Assembly (NCBI GenBank): GCA_949288715.1
Contig: CASELH010000052.1
Coordinates: forward strand, 1 to 39,495
DNA from: an uncultured Bacteroides sp.
GTDB lineage: Bacteria; Bacteroidota; Bacteroidia; Bacteroidales; Bacteroidaceae
DNA length: 39,495 nucleotides
Direction: 5' to 3'
This document shows positions 31,577-39,495 of the stretch, one piece after another. How positions within the stretch are numbered: position 1 is the first letter of the stretch; every line of letters begins with the position of its first letter. The position numbers and the translations under genes were made by a program. The notes beneath the pieces were generated by a model, which worked only from the letters and a program-made list of their open reading frames with translations, made no database searches and was not told the DNA's origin.

Positions 31577-32947
31577 TCAATCTTTAATCCAACCGGGATA
31601 CTTGAAGGTGCAATTGTTCTTCCAGCCATCCTTAATGCGGACATAAGTGCGCTTCTGCTTTTCGCGTATCCACTTGTCCAGCACTTCGGCACGGCGCTTC
31701 TCGAGCACAATGTTCTTCAAGTTCTGGTAATCATCGGTAATCGTTGCCTTATGGCCGTTGGTGCGGCTCTTCAGCTTTACGATTACGCAAACCTCCTTGC
31801 CCGTCTTCTGCGGAATCATGGTGAAGGCATCGGATATCTCGCCCACCTTCATGTTGTCTACCACCTTGGCTATCTCAGGCGGCAACTCCTGCATCTCAAA
31901 CTTAGAGGTATTGGTATTGGGATTGGGCAGCAGGCCGTGGTTATTGCGCGTATCTTTGTCCTGCGACAGCACGGAAGCCGCCTCCTCAAACGTAAACTTA
32001 TTATTGCGGATGTCGTCGGCAATAGAGTCCAAGCGGGCATTGGCTGCTTGCAAGGCTGCCTCGGGGATGTGAGGCTTCAGCAAAATATGGCGCACCTTGA
32101 TGCGCTCTCCCCGCTTCTCTATCAGCTGGATGATGTGGAAGCCGAACTCCGACTCCACAATCTTGGAAATCTTATTAGGCTCCTGCAGGTTGAAGGCCAC
32201 ATTGGCAAAAGCCGGGTCCAACTGCCCACGCCCGTAGAAAGGCATCTCGCCACCGTTGATGGCCGAAGCGCGGTCTTCCGAGTACATGCGCGCCAACGTG
32301 GAAAAGCTGGTTTCGCCTTTATTCACACGGTCGGTATACTCACGCAACGTGCGCTTCACGTTCTCAATTTCCTCCAAGGGTATTTTAGGCTCTTGGGTGA
32401 TAATCTGCACCTCCACCTGCGTAGGGATGTAGGGGATGCTGTCCATAGGCAAGTCCTTGAAATAGCGGCGCACTTCTGCTGGAGTAACCTTGACGTCGCC
32501 CACCAGTTCTTGCTGCATCTTCTGCACCCGCAAGCCTTCGCGGGCATTCTCCCGCAACGTCTCACGAATCTGGCTGGAAGTCTTGTTGAAATACTCTTCC
32601 ATCTTCTCGCGCGAGCCTATGTTGGCAATGTACATGTTTGTCATATAGTCGACGCGCTGTATCACTTCACTTTCAGAGACCTCGATACTGTCCAGCTCCG
32701 CCTGATGAAGGAACAACTTCTGCACAGCTATTTCTTCGGGAATCACACAATACGGGTCGCGGTCAAATTTACGTCCTTCATATATGGCGCTCATCCGGGC
32801 TTCTTCTACCTCAGACTTCAAGATGGCTTCATTGCCCACCACCCAGACCACTTCATCGACAATATTGTCCTGCCCGTATGCGGCAGAGCCTGCCAAAAGC
32901 ATTACGGCGCATAGGACTACCGACTTTAAGTTCATAAACTTTCTCAT
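31577..32947 (-). CDS. SurA-like periplasmic peptidyl-prolyl isomerase
   Basis: 456 aa. It has a signal peptide (LKSVVLCAVMLLAGSAAYGQ), a SurA N-terminal chaperone region (DNIVDEVVWVVGNEAILKSEVEEAR) and two parvulin (PpiC/rotamase) domains at about 180-280 (TLARMYSEDRASAINGGEMPFYGRGQL) and 290-395 (VRHILLKPHIPEAAL ... LSQDKDTRNNHGLLPNPN). It helps unfolded outer-membrane proteins to BAM. It follows the lipoprotein PPIase by 20 bp and precedes the OstA-like gene. Confidence 0.9.
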   Translation of the reverse strand: MRKFMNLKSVVLCAVMLLAGSAAYGQDNIVDEVVWVVGNEAILKSEVEEARMSAIYEGRKFDRDPYCVIPEEIAVQKLFLHQAELDSIEVSESEVIQRVDYMTNMYIANIGSREKMEEYFNKTSSQIRETLRENAREGLRVQKMQQELVGDVKVTPAEVRRYFKDLPMDSIPYIPTQVEVQIITQEPKIPLEEIENVKRTLREYTDRVNKGETSFSTLARMYSEDRASAINGGEMPFYGRGQLDPAFANVAFNLQEPNKISKIVESEFGFHIIQLIEKRGERIKVRHILLKPHIPEAALQAANARLDSIADDIRNNKFTFEEAASVLSQDKDTRNNHGLLPNPNTNTSKFEMQELPPEIAKVVDNMKVGEISDAFTMIPQKTGKEVCVIVKLKSRTNGHKATITDDYQNLKNIVLEKRRAEVLDKWIREKQKRTYVRIKDGWKNNCTFKYPGWIKD

Positions 32948-32967
32948 GCTTGCTTTCCTATTCTAAT

Positions 32968-33813
32968 CTAATAATACTTCTTAATCTTATTCCTTTCTTC
33001 CGCCCGGCGATACAAATCGCCCTTCACCTGCTCCAGATACTGCACCTGCTTCACATTGAGCAGCATCTCCTTCACCTGCCTGCGGGCATAGTCGTAGGGA
33101 GCCACATCGCCCACCGCACGATAGTCGCTGACGTTCAAGAAATAGTGGAATGCCGTATCCTTCAGTTCCACCTGGCGGTGCTTCTCAATGTAGGCATCGG
33201 CCTCCTCGCCTTGCAACGGCATCATGCCCACAATCTCGGCCAGCGGCACCCAGCGGTCGTAAAAATATTCATACTTCACAGCGTGCTGCAGGCTGTACTT
33301 CTCCAGGTTTTCCACAGCCTTTCCCTCGTCTTGCTTATACCAGTTTCTCACTTCTGCCAGACGGGGAGCCGTAAGCGGCACTTTTATAAACAGCCCCTTT
33401 ATCAGCGGGCGCTCCACCTTGAACAATTCCGGATTGCTGCGATAATAGGCCTGCAACTCATCTTCGGGAATATCTTCCGACAGTCTTTGGTCTATCAAAG
33501 CCTGCTGATAGGCATGCATCACCAAAGCCCTCCGGTAGTTGGCCACTTGCTTGTTCAAAGCTTCGTTGTCTGCAATATTATCTTGAGCCTTGTCATAGAG
33601 CAATGTCTCCTCTATCCACTGGCGGATGTAGCGCTCTGCAAACGACAAGCTGTCTTCTCCCGACAAGCCGGAAGGGAGTGCCCCTTGCAGGTCTTCACGG
33701 TAAAGGAAATTCCCGTCCACTTCCACCAAAGGAGTCTTTCCCCGATGGTCGTGTTCTTCACTACACGACACACAAAGGAATACCGCCCAAAGAGCCAGCC
33801 ACACTATCCGCAT
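32968..33813 (-). CDS. lipoprotein related to SurA/PpiC (parvulin-type)
   Basis: 281 aa. Lipobox LCVSC in MRIVWLALWAVFLCVSC. It then has a SurA-N-like helical region (VDGNFLYREDLQGALPSGLS ... RQWIEETLLYDKAQDN) and helices (NYRRALVMHAYQQALIDQRL). A parvulin catalytic core is not convincing, so it may be a chaperone-only member. It is the second PPIase-family gene of three in a row (53 bp after the first, 20 bp before the surA-like gene). Confidence 0.78.
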   Translation of the reverse strand: MRIVWLALWAVFLCVSCSEEHDHRGKTPLVEVDGNFLYREDLQGALPSGLSGEDSLSFAERYIRQWIEETLLYDKAQDNIADNEALNKQVANYRRALVMHAYQQALIDQRLSEDIPEDELQAYYRSNPELFKVERPLIKGLFIKVPLTAPRLAEVRNWYKQDEGKAVENLEKYSLQHAVKYEYFYDRWVPLAEIVGMMPLQGEEADAYIEKHRQVELKDTAFHYFLNVSDYRAVGDVAPYDYARRQVKEMLLNVKQVQYLEQVKGDLYRRAEERNKIKKYY

Positions 33814-33867
33814 CGACTATACTGACATTTACGTTGTTTTGAACTACGAAGATACGGCTTTCCATAG

Positions 33868-35430
33868 TTACCTATGGCTCTTATTAACTGTTTTTAAAAC
33901 CTCTTCGTTTATTTCAACCTTACCTTTTGCACGCAAGGCTGCCTGCCATTGCTCCTCCAGATGCTGCCGATAGTCGGCTATGAGCCTTTCGCGCACCTCC
34001 CAGTAATCTTCCGGCCCCTTCAGTACCCGCCCGAACAAGGTGGTATGAGGAAAATCCTGAAGTTTCTCCGGCTTAACGCCGCCAAACACATGGTGGTCTA
34101 CATACGCATTCTCTCCCGGAGGGAAAAGCCCCTGCTCGGCCTGCACTTTCGGGCGTTTTCCGTCGTTGAACACCAGCCGGATGGCATCCATCCATTCATT
34201 GGCAGGCACCTGCTTCAGCAGTTTCTTCACCCGCTTGGCCGTCCGCCTATTCACACAGTGCAGCACGATGCCCTTATAGCGGGGTTCCTCCCAATAATAG
34301 TCCGACCGGTGCTTCTGGAAATATCTTTGCAAAGCCTTCTCGTCCGACACGCTTTTTTGCACCACCACCCTGTCGTAGATGGCACACGCCAGCAGGCTGT
34401 CCCGGTGCATTTGCATCTGCCACCCGAAATCCGCGTTCATCTGCTCCAAGTCGGCATATTCGCAATCGAGCAATGTTTTTGCCACAAACGCATCCAGTTG
34501 CCGCTTCACCCCGCCGGGATGGGCAGAAGCGAAAAGGGCAAAATCGCTCCCGGTGTAAGTCTTGCCATTCAGCGTAAACAGAACCCGCCTTGTGTTGCCC
34601 CGGCGCACCAGTTCATTCATGCCCTTCTTATCCGGCGTGAAATGATAAGTCTGCTTCAACCGCTCCAGCAAGCCATCCGGAAGCGCCTTGGAGGACTGCA
34701 CCTGCCTCCGGAAGTTATCCAGAACAAGCCGCCCCCTCACCTCCTCAAACGGAGCCACTGCCTTCCGTGCAATGACCTTTACGATATGCATGCCCTGGGG
34801 GGTAAAGAACGGACGGGAAAAACCGCCGGGTTGCAAAGCCCAAACCGTATCTTCAAACTCTACCGGCATCTGCAAGGAACGTACACAGAACGTGTCCTTC
34901 TCATCCGAGAACTCCTGCACATAAGCCTCAAAACCTGTTCCTCCCTCCTGCACCAGCCTATTGTATATCGTGTCCATCCGGGCTTCCACCTCGTGCAGCA
35001 CTGTGCCGGGCACATTTTGGGGAAGCCGCTTGAAGATGTGCTCCACGCAAATGGTCTCGGGGCGATGCATGTGGGACATCCGGTCGTAAAGTCGGCGTGC
35101 TTCGCCCTCCGCCACCGCCTCTTTGGCCCACACTGCCTCGGCCAACTGCTTCCGGCAGCAGGCCATTGCCTCCTTAAAATCGGCCAACGTATCCAGGCCA
35201 GCCTCCTCGGCCGCCATTGCCCTTAGTTTGCGGTTGACGAAACGAGGCACGAAATCGCTCACCTTCAGTTCCGCCCCTTGCCGCAGGCTATCGCGCCGGT
35301 AAGCCAAGTAAAACTCACCCAACGGCACTTCACGGCCATTCACGCGCATCACGACAGGCTGCTGGGCAAAAACATCGCCTGCCGCCAGCCAAAGAGCTAC
35401 CCCTAAGCATGCATTCTTCCACTTCTTCAT
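33868..35430 (-). CDS. periplasmic peptidyl-prolyl isomerase (PpiC/SurA family)
   Basis: 520 aa. A signal peptide (MKKWKNACLGVALWLAAGDVFAQQ) is followed by helices, then two parvulin-like segments: ICVEHIFKRLPQNVPG ... VRSLQMPVEFEDTVWALQPGGFSRPFFTPQGMHIVKVIARK, and YKGIVLHCVNRRTAKRVKKLL ... EQGLFPPGENAYVDHHVFGG. It is the first of three PPIase-family genes and is preceded by a strong AAAGGAGT ribosome-binding site at 35434-35441. It probably folds outer-membrane or exported proteins. Confidence 0.85.
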   Translation of the reverse strand: MKKWKNACLGVALWLAAGDVFAQQPVVMRVNGREVPLGEFYLAYRRDSLRQGAELKVSDFVPRFVNRKLRAMAAEEAGLDTLADFKEAMACCRKQLAEAVWAKEAVAEGEARRLYDRMSHMHRPETICVEHIFKRLPQNVPGTVLHEVEARMDTIYNRLVQEGGTGFEAYVQEFSDEKDTFCVRSLQMPVEFEDTVWALQPGGFSRPFFTPQGMHIVKVIARKAVAPFEEVRGRLVLDNFRRQVQSSKALPDGLLERLKQTYHFTPDKKGMNELVRRGNTRRVLFTLNGKTYTGSDFALFASAHPGGVKRQLDAFVAKTLLDCEYADLEQMNADFGWQMQMHRDSLLACAIYDRVVVQKSVSDEKALQRYFQKHRSDYYWEEPRYKGIVLHCVNRRTAKRVKKLLKQVPANEWMDAIRLVFNDGKRPKVQAEQGLFPPGENAYVDHHVFGGVKPEKLQDFPHTTLFGRVLKGPEDYWEVRERLIADYRQHLEEQWQAALRAKGKVEINEEVLKTVNKSHR

Positions 35431-35433
35431 ATC

Positions 35434-35441
35434 ACTCCTTT
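35434..35441 (-). promoter_or_regulatory. Shine-Dalgarno sequence, unusual for this genome
   Basis: AAAGGAGT on the minus strand ends 3 bp before the ATG at 35430. Most genes in this window lack such a sequence, as is normal in Bacteroidetes; its spacing here is short. Confidence 0.6.
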
Positions 35442-35470
35442 ATCGAAAACCATGAAAAAGAAAAAACCAT

Positions 35471-35620
35471 GAGGGCACGTCAAAATGAGTTTTAACTATC
35501 GTTTTGCTCTGTCATCCTAAACGTAGTGAAGGATCTCCCGGTTATTTACGTTTTTAGGAGATTCTTCGCTTACGCTCAGAATGACAAGATGATAGTCATT
35601 CTGCATTTTGACACGCCCTC
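35471..35620. repeat. 150-bp palindromic element, copy C, after guaB
   Basis: GAGGGCACGTCAAAATG at the left and CATTTTGACACGCCCTC at the right are inverted ends. Inside are GTCATCC...GAAGGATCTC and GAGATTCTTCGC...CAGAATGAC. It is the same element as copy B in opposite orientation, filling the guaB-PPIase gap. Confidence 0.85.
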
Positions 35621-35666
35621 ATGGCATTCTTCCTTCTATATTTCCCGTTTCACCGGCAAGGCGTTT

Positions 35667-37163
<1,497 letters not shown>

Positions 37164-37172
37164 TTATTGCGT

Positions 37173-37181
37173 GCAAATATA
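37173..37181 (-). promoter_or_regulatory. -7 box of guaB
   Basis: TATATTTGC on the minus strand, a perfect TAnnTTTGC, 31 bp before the start codon. Only a displaced TTG is found near the -33 position. The rest of the 37143-37396 divergent region holds the plus-strand promoter and no gene. Confidence 0.65.
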
Positions 37182-37354
37182 CGACTTTCTTTTGAAACAA
37201 GCACAGGCGAGTTTCATTTTTCTGCTCCTATCTCCATATTTGCCCGTCTTTACACCCTCAACAGGTGGCATAAACCTGATTGCTTCCTCCTAAAAAACGT
37301 AAAACAGGAAAACATTTTCTATCATATGGTTATCTGCCATTCCTTTTCATCAAG

Positions 37355-37363
37355 TAACTTTGC
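37355..37363 (+). promoter_or_regulatory. -7 box of the alpha/beta hydrolase gene
   Basis: TAACTTTGC matches TAnnTTTGC, 33 bp before the start codon. The -33 region (TCTG) is weak. An AGGAGG ribosome-binding site follows at 37383-37388, 8 bp before the ATG. Confidence 0.6.
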
Positions 37364-37396
37364 ATGCAAGAAAAACATTAATAGGAGGATAAAGAA

Positions 37397-38254
37397 ATGA
37401 AATTAACGTATCACACCCCAATCACCCTGCGGTTAAAACACATGCTCATAACATTGACATTAACCCTTTTCTGTATCAATGCATGGAGTCAAACCGATTC
37501 TACGTTTTACGTCAAAGGCGCCATGGGGCGGCTCGCCACGCGATTACAGTTGCCGACTCTGGACGCAGGAGAAAAATGTCCTATGGTTGTTCTTTGTCAC
37601 GGTTTCACAGGCAACATGGGCGGGCCACTGTTCGATAGCATCGCCGATAAGCTGTTGAAAGCCGGAATAGGAGTATTGCGCTTCGACTTCAACGGGCATG
37701 GGCAAAGTGAAGGCGACTTCATCAACATGACTGTGCCCAATGAGATAGAAGATGTGATGAGCATCATCGCCGCCACACGCAACTTGCCTCAAACGGCCAG
37801 TATCTCCCTCCTCGGACATTCGCAAGGAGGCGTAGTAGCCGCCATGACAGCAGGCAAACTTGGTAAAGACGTAATAAAAAGCGTAGTACTGATGGCTCCG
37901 GCAGCCGTATTGCGCGATGATGCTCTGCGGGGGAATACCATGGGCGTCACCTACGACCCTTGGCACGTGCCCGAATATGTGGCCATGCCATCCGGCCACA
38001 AATTGGGACGGAACTACATCCAGACAGCACTTGAATTGCCCATCTACGAGACGGCAGCAAAATACGAAGGACCGGCGCTTGTCATACACGGCATGGCCGA
38101 CCGCGTAGTGCCCTATACCTACGGTGAGCGTTTCCGCCATGAAATGCGCCACTGCAGCCTGCGCCTTATCCCGGGGGAAGACCACGGATTCAGTGCAAAC
38201 ACTGCCTATGCCGCATCGTTGGCATCCGAATGGCTCGTCAAAAAACTGCGGTAA
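37397..38254 (+). CDS. exported alpha/beta hydrolase (cinnamoyl-esterase-like)
   Basis: 285 aa. A signal segment (HMLITLTLTLFCINAWSQ) indicates export. The oxyanion region is CHGFTGNMGGP (67-77). The nucleophile elbow GHSQGG (140-145) has Ser142; the acid is probably Asp235 (HGMADRVV) and the base His263 (GEDHGF). The GHSQGG elbow and RFDFNGHGQSEG resemble feruloyl/cinnamoyl esterases of the serine-hydrolase group, but a lipase or peptidase role is possible. The start has a good AGGAGG ribosome-binding site. It is a single gene facing away from guaB. Confidence 0.85.
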   Translation: MKLTYHTPITLRLKHMLITLTLTLFCINAWSQTDSTFYVKGAMGRLATRLQLPTLDAGEKCPMVVLCHGFTGNMGGPLFDSIADKLLKAGIGVLRFDFNGHGQSEGDFINMTVPNEIEDVMSIIAATRNLPQTASISLLGHSQGGVVAAMTAGKLGKDVIKSVVLMAPAAVLRDDALRGNTMGVTYDPWHVPEYVAMPSGHKLGRNYIQTALELPIYETAAKYEGPALVIHGMADRVVPYTYGERFRHEMRHCSLRLIPGEDHGFSANTAYAASLASEWLVKKLR

Positions 38255-38335
38255 CCGCCCCCCCCTACCCACAGGAATACAGGTTGCACAGTCCCATAAT
38301 ATAGCGAGGGTGTATCAAAACAAAAAAGAATAATC

Positions 38336-38413
38336 TTTTAGACGCGGATTCAGCGAATTGAGCGGATTTCACAAATTAATAATCCGCATCATCCGCTGAA
38401 TCCGCGTCTAAAA
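38336..38413. repeat. GACGCGGATTCAGCG palindrome, copy 3
   Basis: The arms TTTTAGACGCGGATTCAGCG (38336-38355) and CGCTGAATCCGCGTCTAAAA (38394-38413) pair perfectly over 20 bp. The ends give a T-run on both strands. It lies 81 bp after the hydrolase stop codon and is a good bidirectional terminator candidate. It is related to copies 1 and 2. Confidence 0.85.
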
Positions 38414-38576
38414 AATATCAAATTGTCACTTCCTTCTCATTTTGCCCCCCCCGTTTTTTTATTCCGCTAACCAGAAATTTACGCAATTACTTCACAAGCG
38501 ATGGCTGCATTTCTGAAAAATAGACCGGAAAAAGGCTCAAAAGGGACTGAATAAAAATCTTAAAGAGGAAAATTTA

Positions 38577-38710
38577 GAGCCTGTTTAAATTTTGCTCAGC
38601 CTCATTTTGAGGGCTGTTTTCGAGGATATTTTTCTGTTGTCATGAGGAGCGTAGCGGGCTACGTGACGAATAACAATAAAAACTTAAAAGAGGAAAATTT
38701 AAACAGGCTC
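38577..38710. mobile_element. MITE-like element with 17-bp perfect terminal inverted repeats
   Basis: 134 bp bounded by GAGCCTGTTTAAATTTT and AAAATTTAAACAGGCTC, exact reverse complements. An outer pair, TTTAGAGCCT (38574-38583) and AGGCTCTAAA (38717-38726), extends the symmetry. AAGAGGAAAATTTA occurs both at the left flank and near the right arm. There is no ORF. Confidence 0.65.
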
Positions 38711-38733
38711 TTAAATAGGCTCTAAAGTTCCTT

Positions 38734-39070
38734 CTTCAAAAGGTTAATAAAAAAAAGGAATATTTACAGAAATACTCATTTCAAAGGCTATCATCCCCTC
38801 ATTTTCTCCCAGACATGTCCGTATTTTCTACGCTCCACCTCCGACCCAATACGCCCATGGATTATCGGACTTGAGTCGGACTTGTATCGGAGGAGAGTCG
38901 GAGGTGGTACGTAGACGGATTATGTTTGTTACGTTAATATATTGAATTATAAGCTATTATAAATGTTTTTAGGAACGATTTTTGTAAGGAAAAGTGAATA
39001 ATCATTTTTTTATGTAAACAATTATAGATTTCGGTTCGGAGAATCCTGCATTTTAAATATGTTTACATTT
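38734..39070 (-). repeat. dispersed ~340-bp non-coding element, copy 2
   Basis: This is the inverted homologue of 25743-26082. The hairpin arms are identical to copy 1 (CCACCTCCGA / TCGGAGGTGG). Its loop also has an 11-bp tandem repeat, but with a different sequence (CCGATACAAGT, CCGACTCAAGT). It directly abuts the MITE-like element. Confidence 0.8.
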
Positions 39071-39204
39071 CCGTTCTTGTCCAGCTTGCTGTCCGTGGCA
39101 TCTGCGGATGAAGGATGAACTATCAATGCCTCTTAGGCAACCCGGAATGGCAATGACGGTCCTTATACCCAAGTGTGGATGAAAGTGCCGTGTTCTACAC
39201 AAAA

Positions 39205-39268
39205 TTTTGCTCCGCCCCTCGTCCGCCCCGGTAGAAACGGAGCATGAGCGGAGGTGGAGCGGAGCAAA
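39205..39268. repeat. imperfect G/C-rich hairpin
   Basis: TTTTGCTCCGCCCCTCGTCC (39205-39224) pairs imperfectly with GCGGAGGTGGAGCGGAGCAA (39248-39267). It is not obviously part of the other families. 39071-39204 holds nothing else recognisable. Confidence 0.6.
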
Positions 39269-39346
39269 TACGCCCGGAATGCAAAGAAAAGGACAACAGA
39301 AGGAAAGGGCTCTTTTTATCCCCTTAATCACCACACATTATATCAA

Positions 39347-39390
39347 GGGCGTGTATCAAAATGCAATATGCCTATCATTTTGTCATTCTG
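39347..39390. repeat. truncated copy D of the 150-bp palindromic element
   Basis: GGGCGTGTATCAAAATGCAATATGCCTATC... matches copy B (from 27343) through GTCATTCTG, with only a 2-base insertion and one substitution. It then stops abruptly at 39390. Confidence 0.8.
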
Positions 39391-39495
39391 TTTTCTATGT
39401 GTAGATACTAACTGAAAAGTAATCCATCTACTAATTGAAAAGTGCGCCATCCATATTCTCTGCAAAAATACCAATTAAAGTTATACTTTGTCGTT
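39391..39495. mobile_element. possible insertion-sequence end (IS21-like), cut by the window edge
   Basis: Right after the truncated copy D come two direct copies of TACTAACTGAAAAGT / TACTAATTGAAAAGT (39406-39420, 39429-39443), 23 bp apart, with TGTGTAG just before (from 39398). IS21-family ends begin with TG and carry short internal repeats. No transposase is visible inside the window, so this is inference only. Confidence 0.35.

Overview
The window is a chromosomal segment of a Bacteroidales bacterium, most likely a Bacteroides/Phocaeicola-type gut anaerobe; the species cannot be named from the sequence alone. The evidence is the gene families (Rex next to an FAH-family protein and IspF, OstA-like/SurA/PpiC export genes, fimbrillin-type lipoproteins with a DUF3575-like partner, a Porin_O_P-type porin), the Bacteroidetes promoter signature (TTTG, 19-21 bp, TAnnTTTGC) before many genes, and the near absence of Shine-Dalgarno sequences. 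Almost everything is housekeeping. No phage, integrase, CRISPR-cas or rRNA is present.

Layout. 1-1.54 kb: mnmA (tRNA 2-thiolation) with a long, repeat-filled leader. 1.6-3.8 kb: a 22-bp-period repeat array, a porin, and a protein with an ExoX-like FGKY motif. 3.8-6.4 kb (minus): rex, FAH-family hydrolase, ispF and a periplasmic protein with an acidic repeat tail. 6.6-10.2 kb: an SUI1-like factor (plus), then rplM-rpsI-rpsB-tsf (minus) from a textbook promoter. 10.2-16.3 kb (minus): a secreted histidine phosphatase, asnS, a pseudouridine synthase with an RPRFNPNQEGG repeat domain, and purB. 16.7-21.1 kb (minus): a three-gene fimbrillin-like surface operon. 21.7-22.0 kb: two tandem tRNA-Val(TAC) genes. 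22.26-25.7 kb: carB with what looks like a leader-peptide attenuator. 26.2-27.3 kb: trpS (plus). 27.5-37.1 kb (minus): guaB, three peptidyl-prolyl isomerases (the third SurA-like), an OstA-like protein, a small membrane protein and mutL. 37.4-38.25 kb: an alpha/beta hydrolase (plus). 38.26-39.5 kb: gene-free and full of repeats, with a possible IS end at the right edge.

The genes fall into groups: translation (mnmA, rplM, rpsI, rpsB, tsf, asnS, trpS, tRNA-Val, the pseudouridine synthase, the SUI1-like factor), nucleotide synthesis (purB, guaB, carB) and envelope building (porin, PPIase/OstA chain, fimbrillin operon).

The most interesting material is non-coding. (i) Upstream of carB lie a promoter, a 33-codon leader ORF containing a T6 tract, and an intrinsic terminator whose 5' stem overlaps the leader stop codon; this is the architecture of E. 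coli pyrBI attenuation. (ii) Two unrelated arrays, upstream of the porin and of mutL, both have exactly 22-bp period made of about 11 constant and 11 variable bases. (iii) A roughly 340-bp dispersed element occurs in two inverted copies with a conserved stem and an 11-bp tandem repeat in its loop. (iv) Several palindromic intergenic families occur, one found three times just after stop codons. All functional readings of these are inference.
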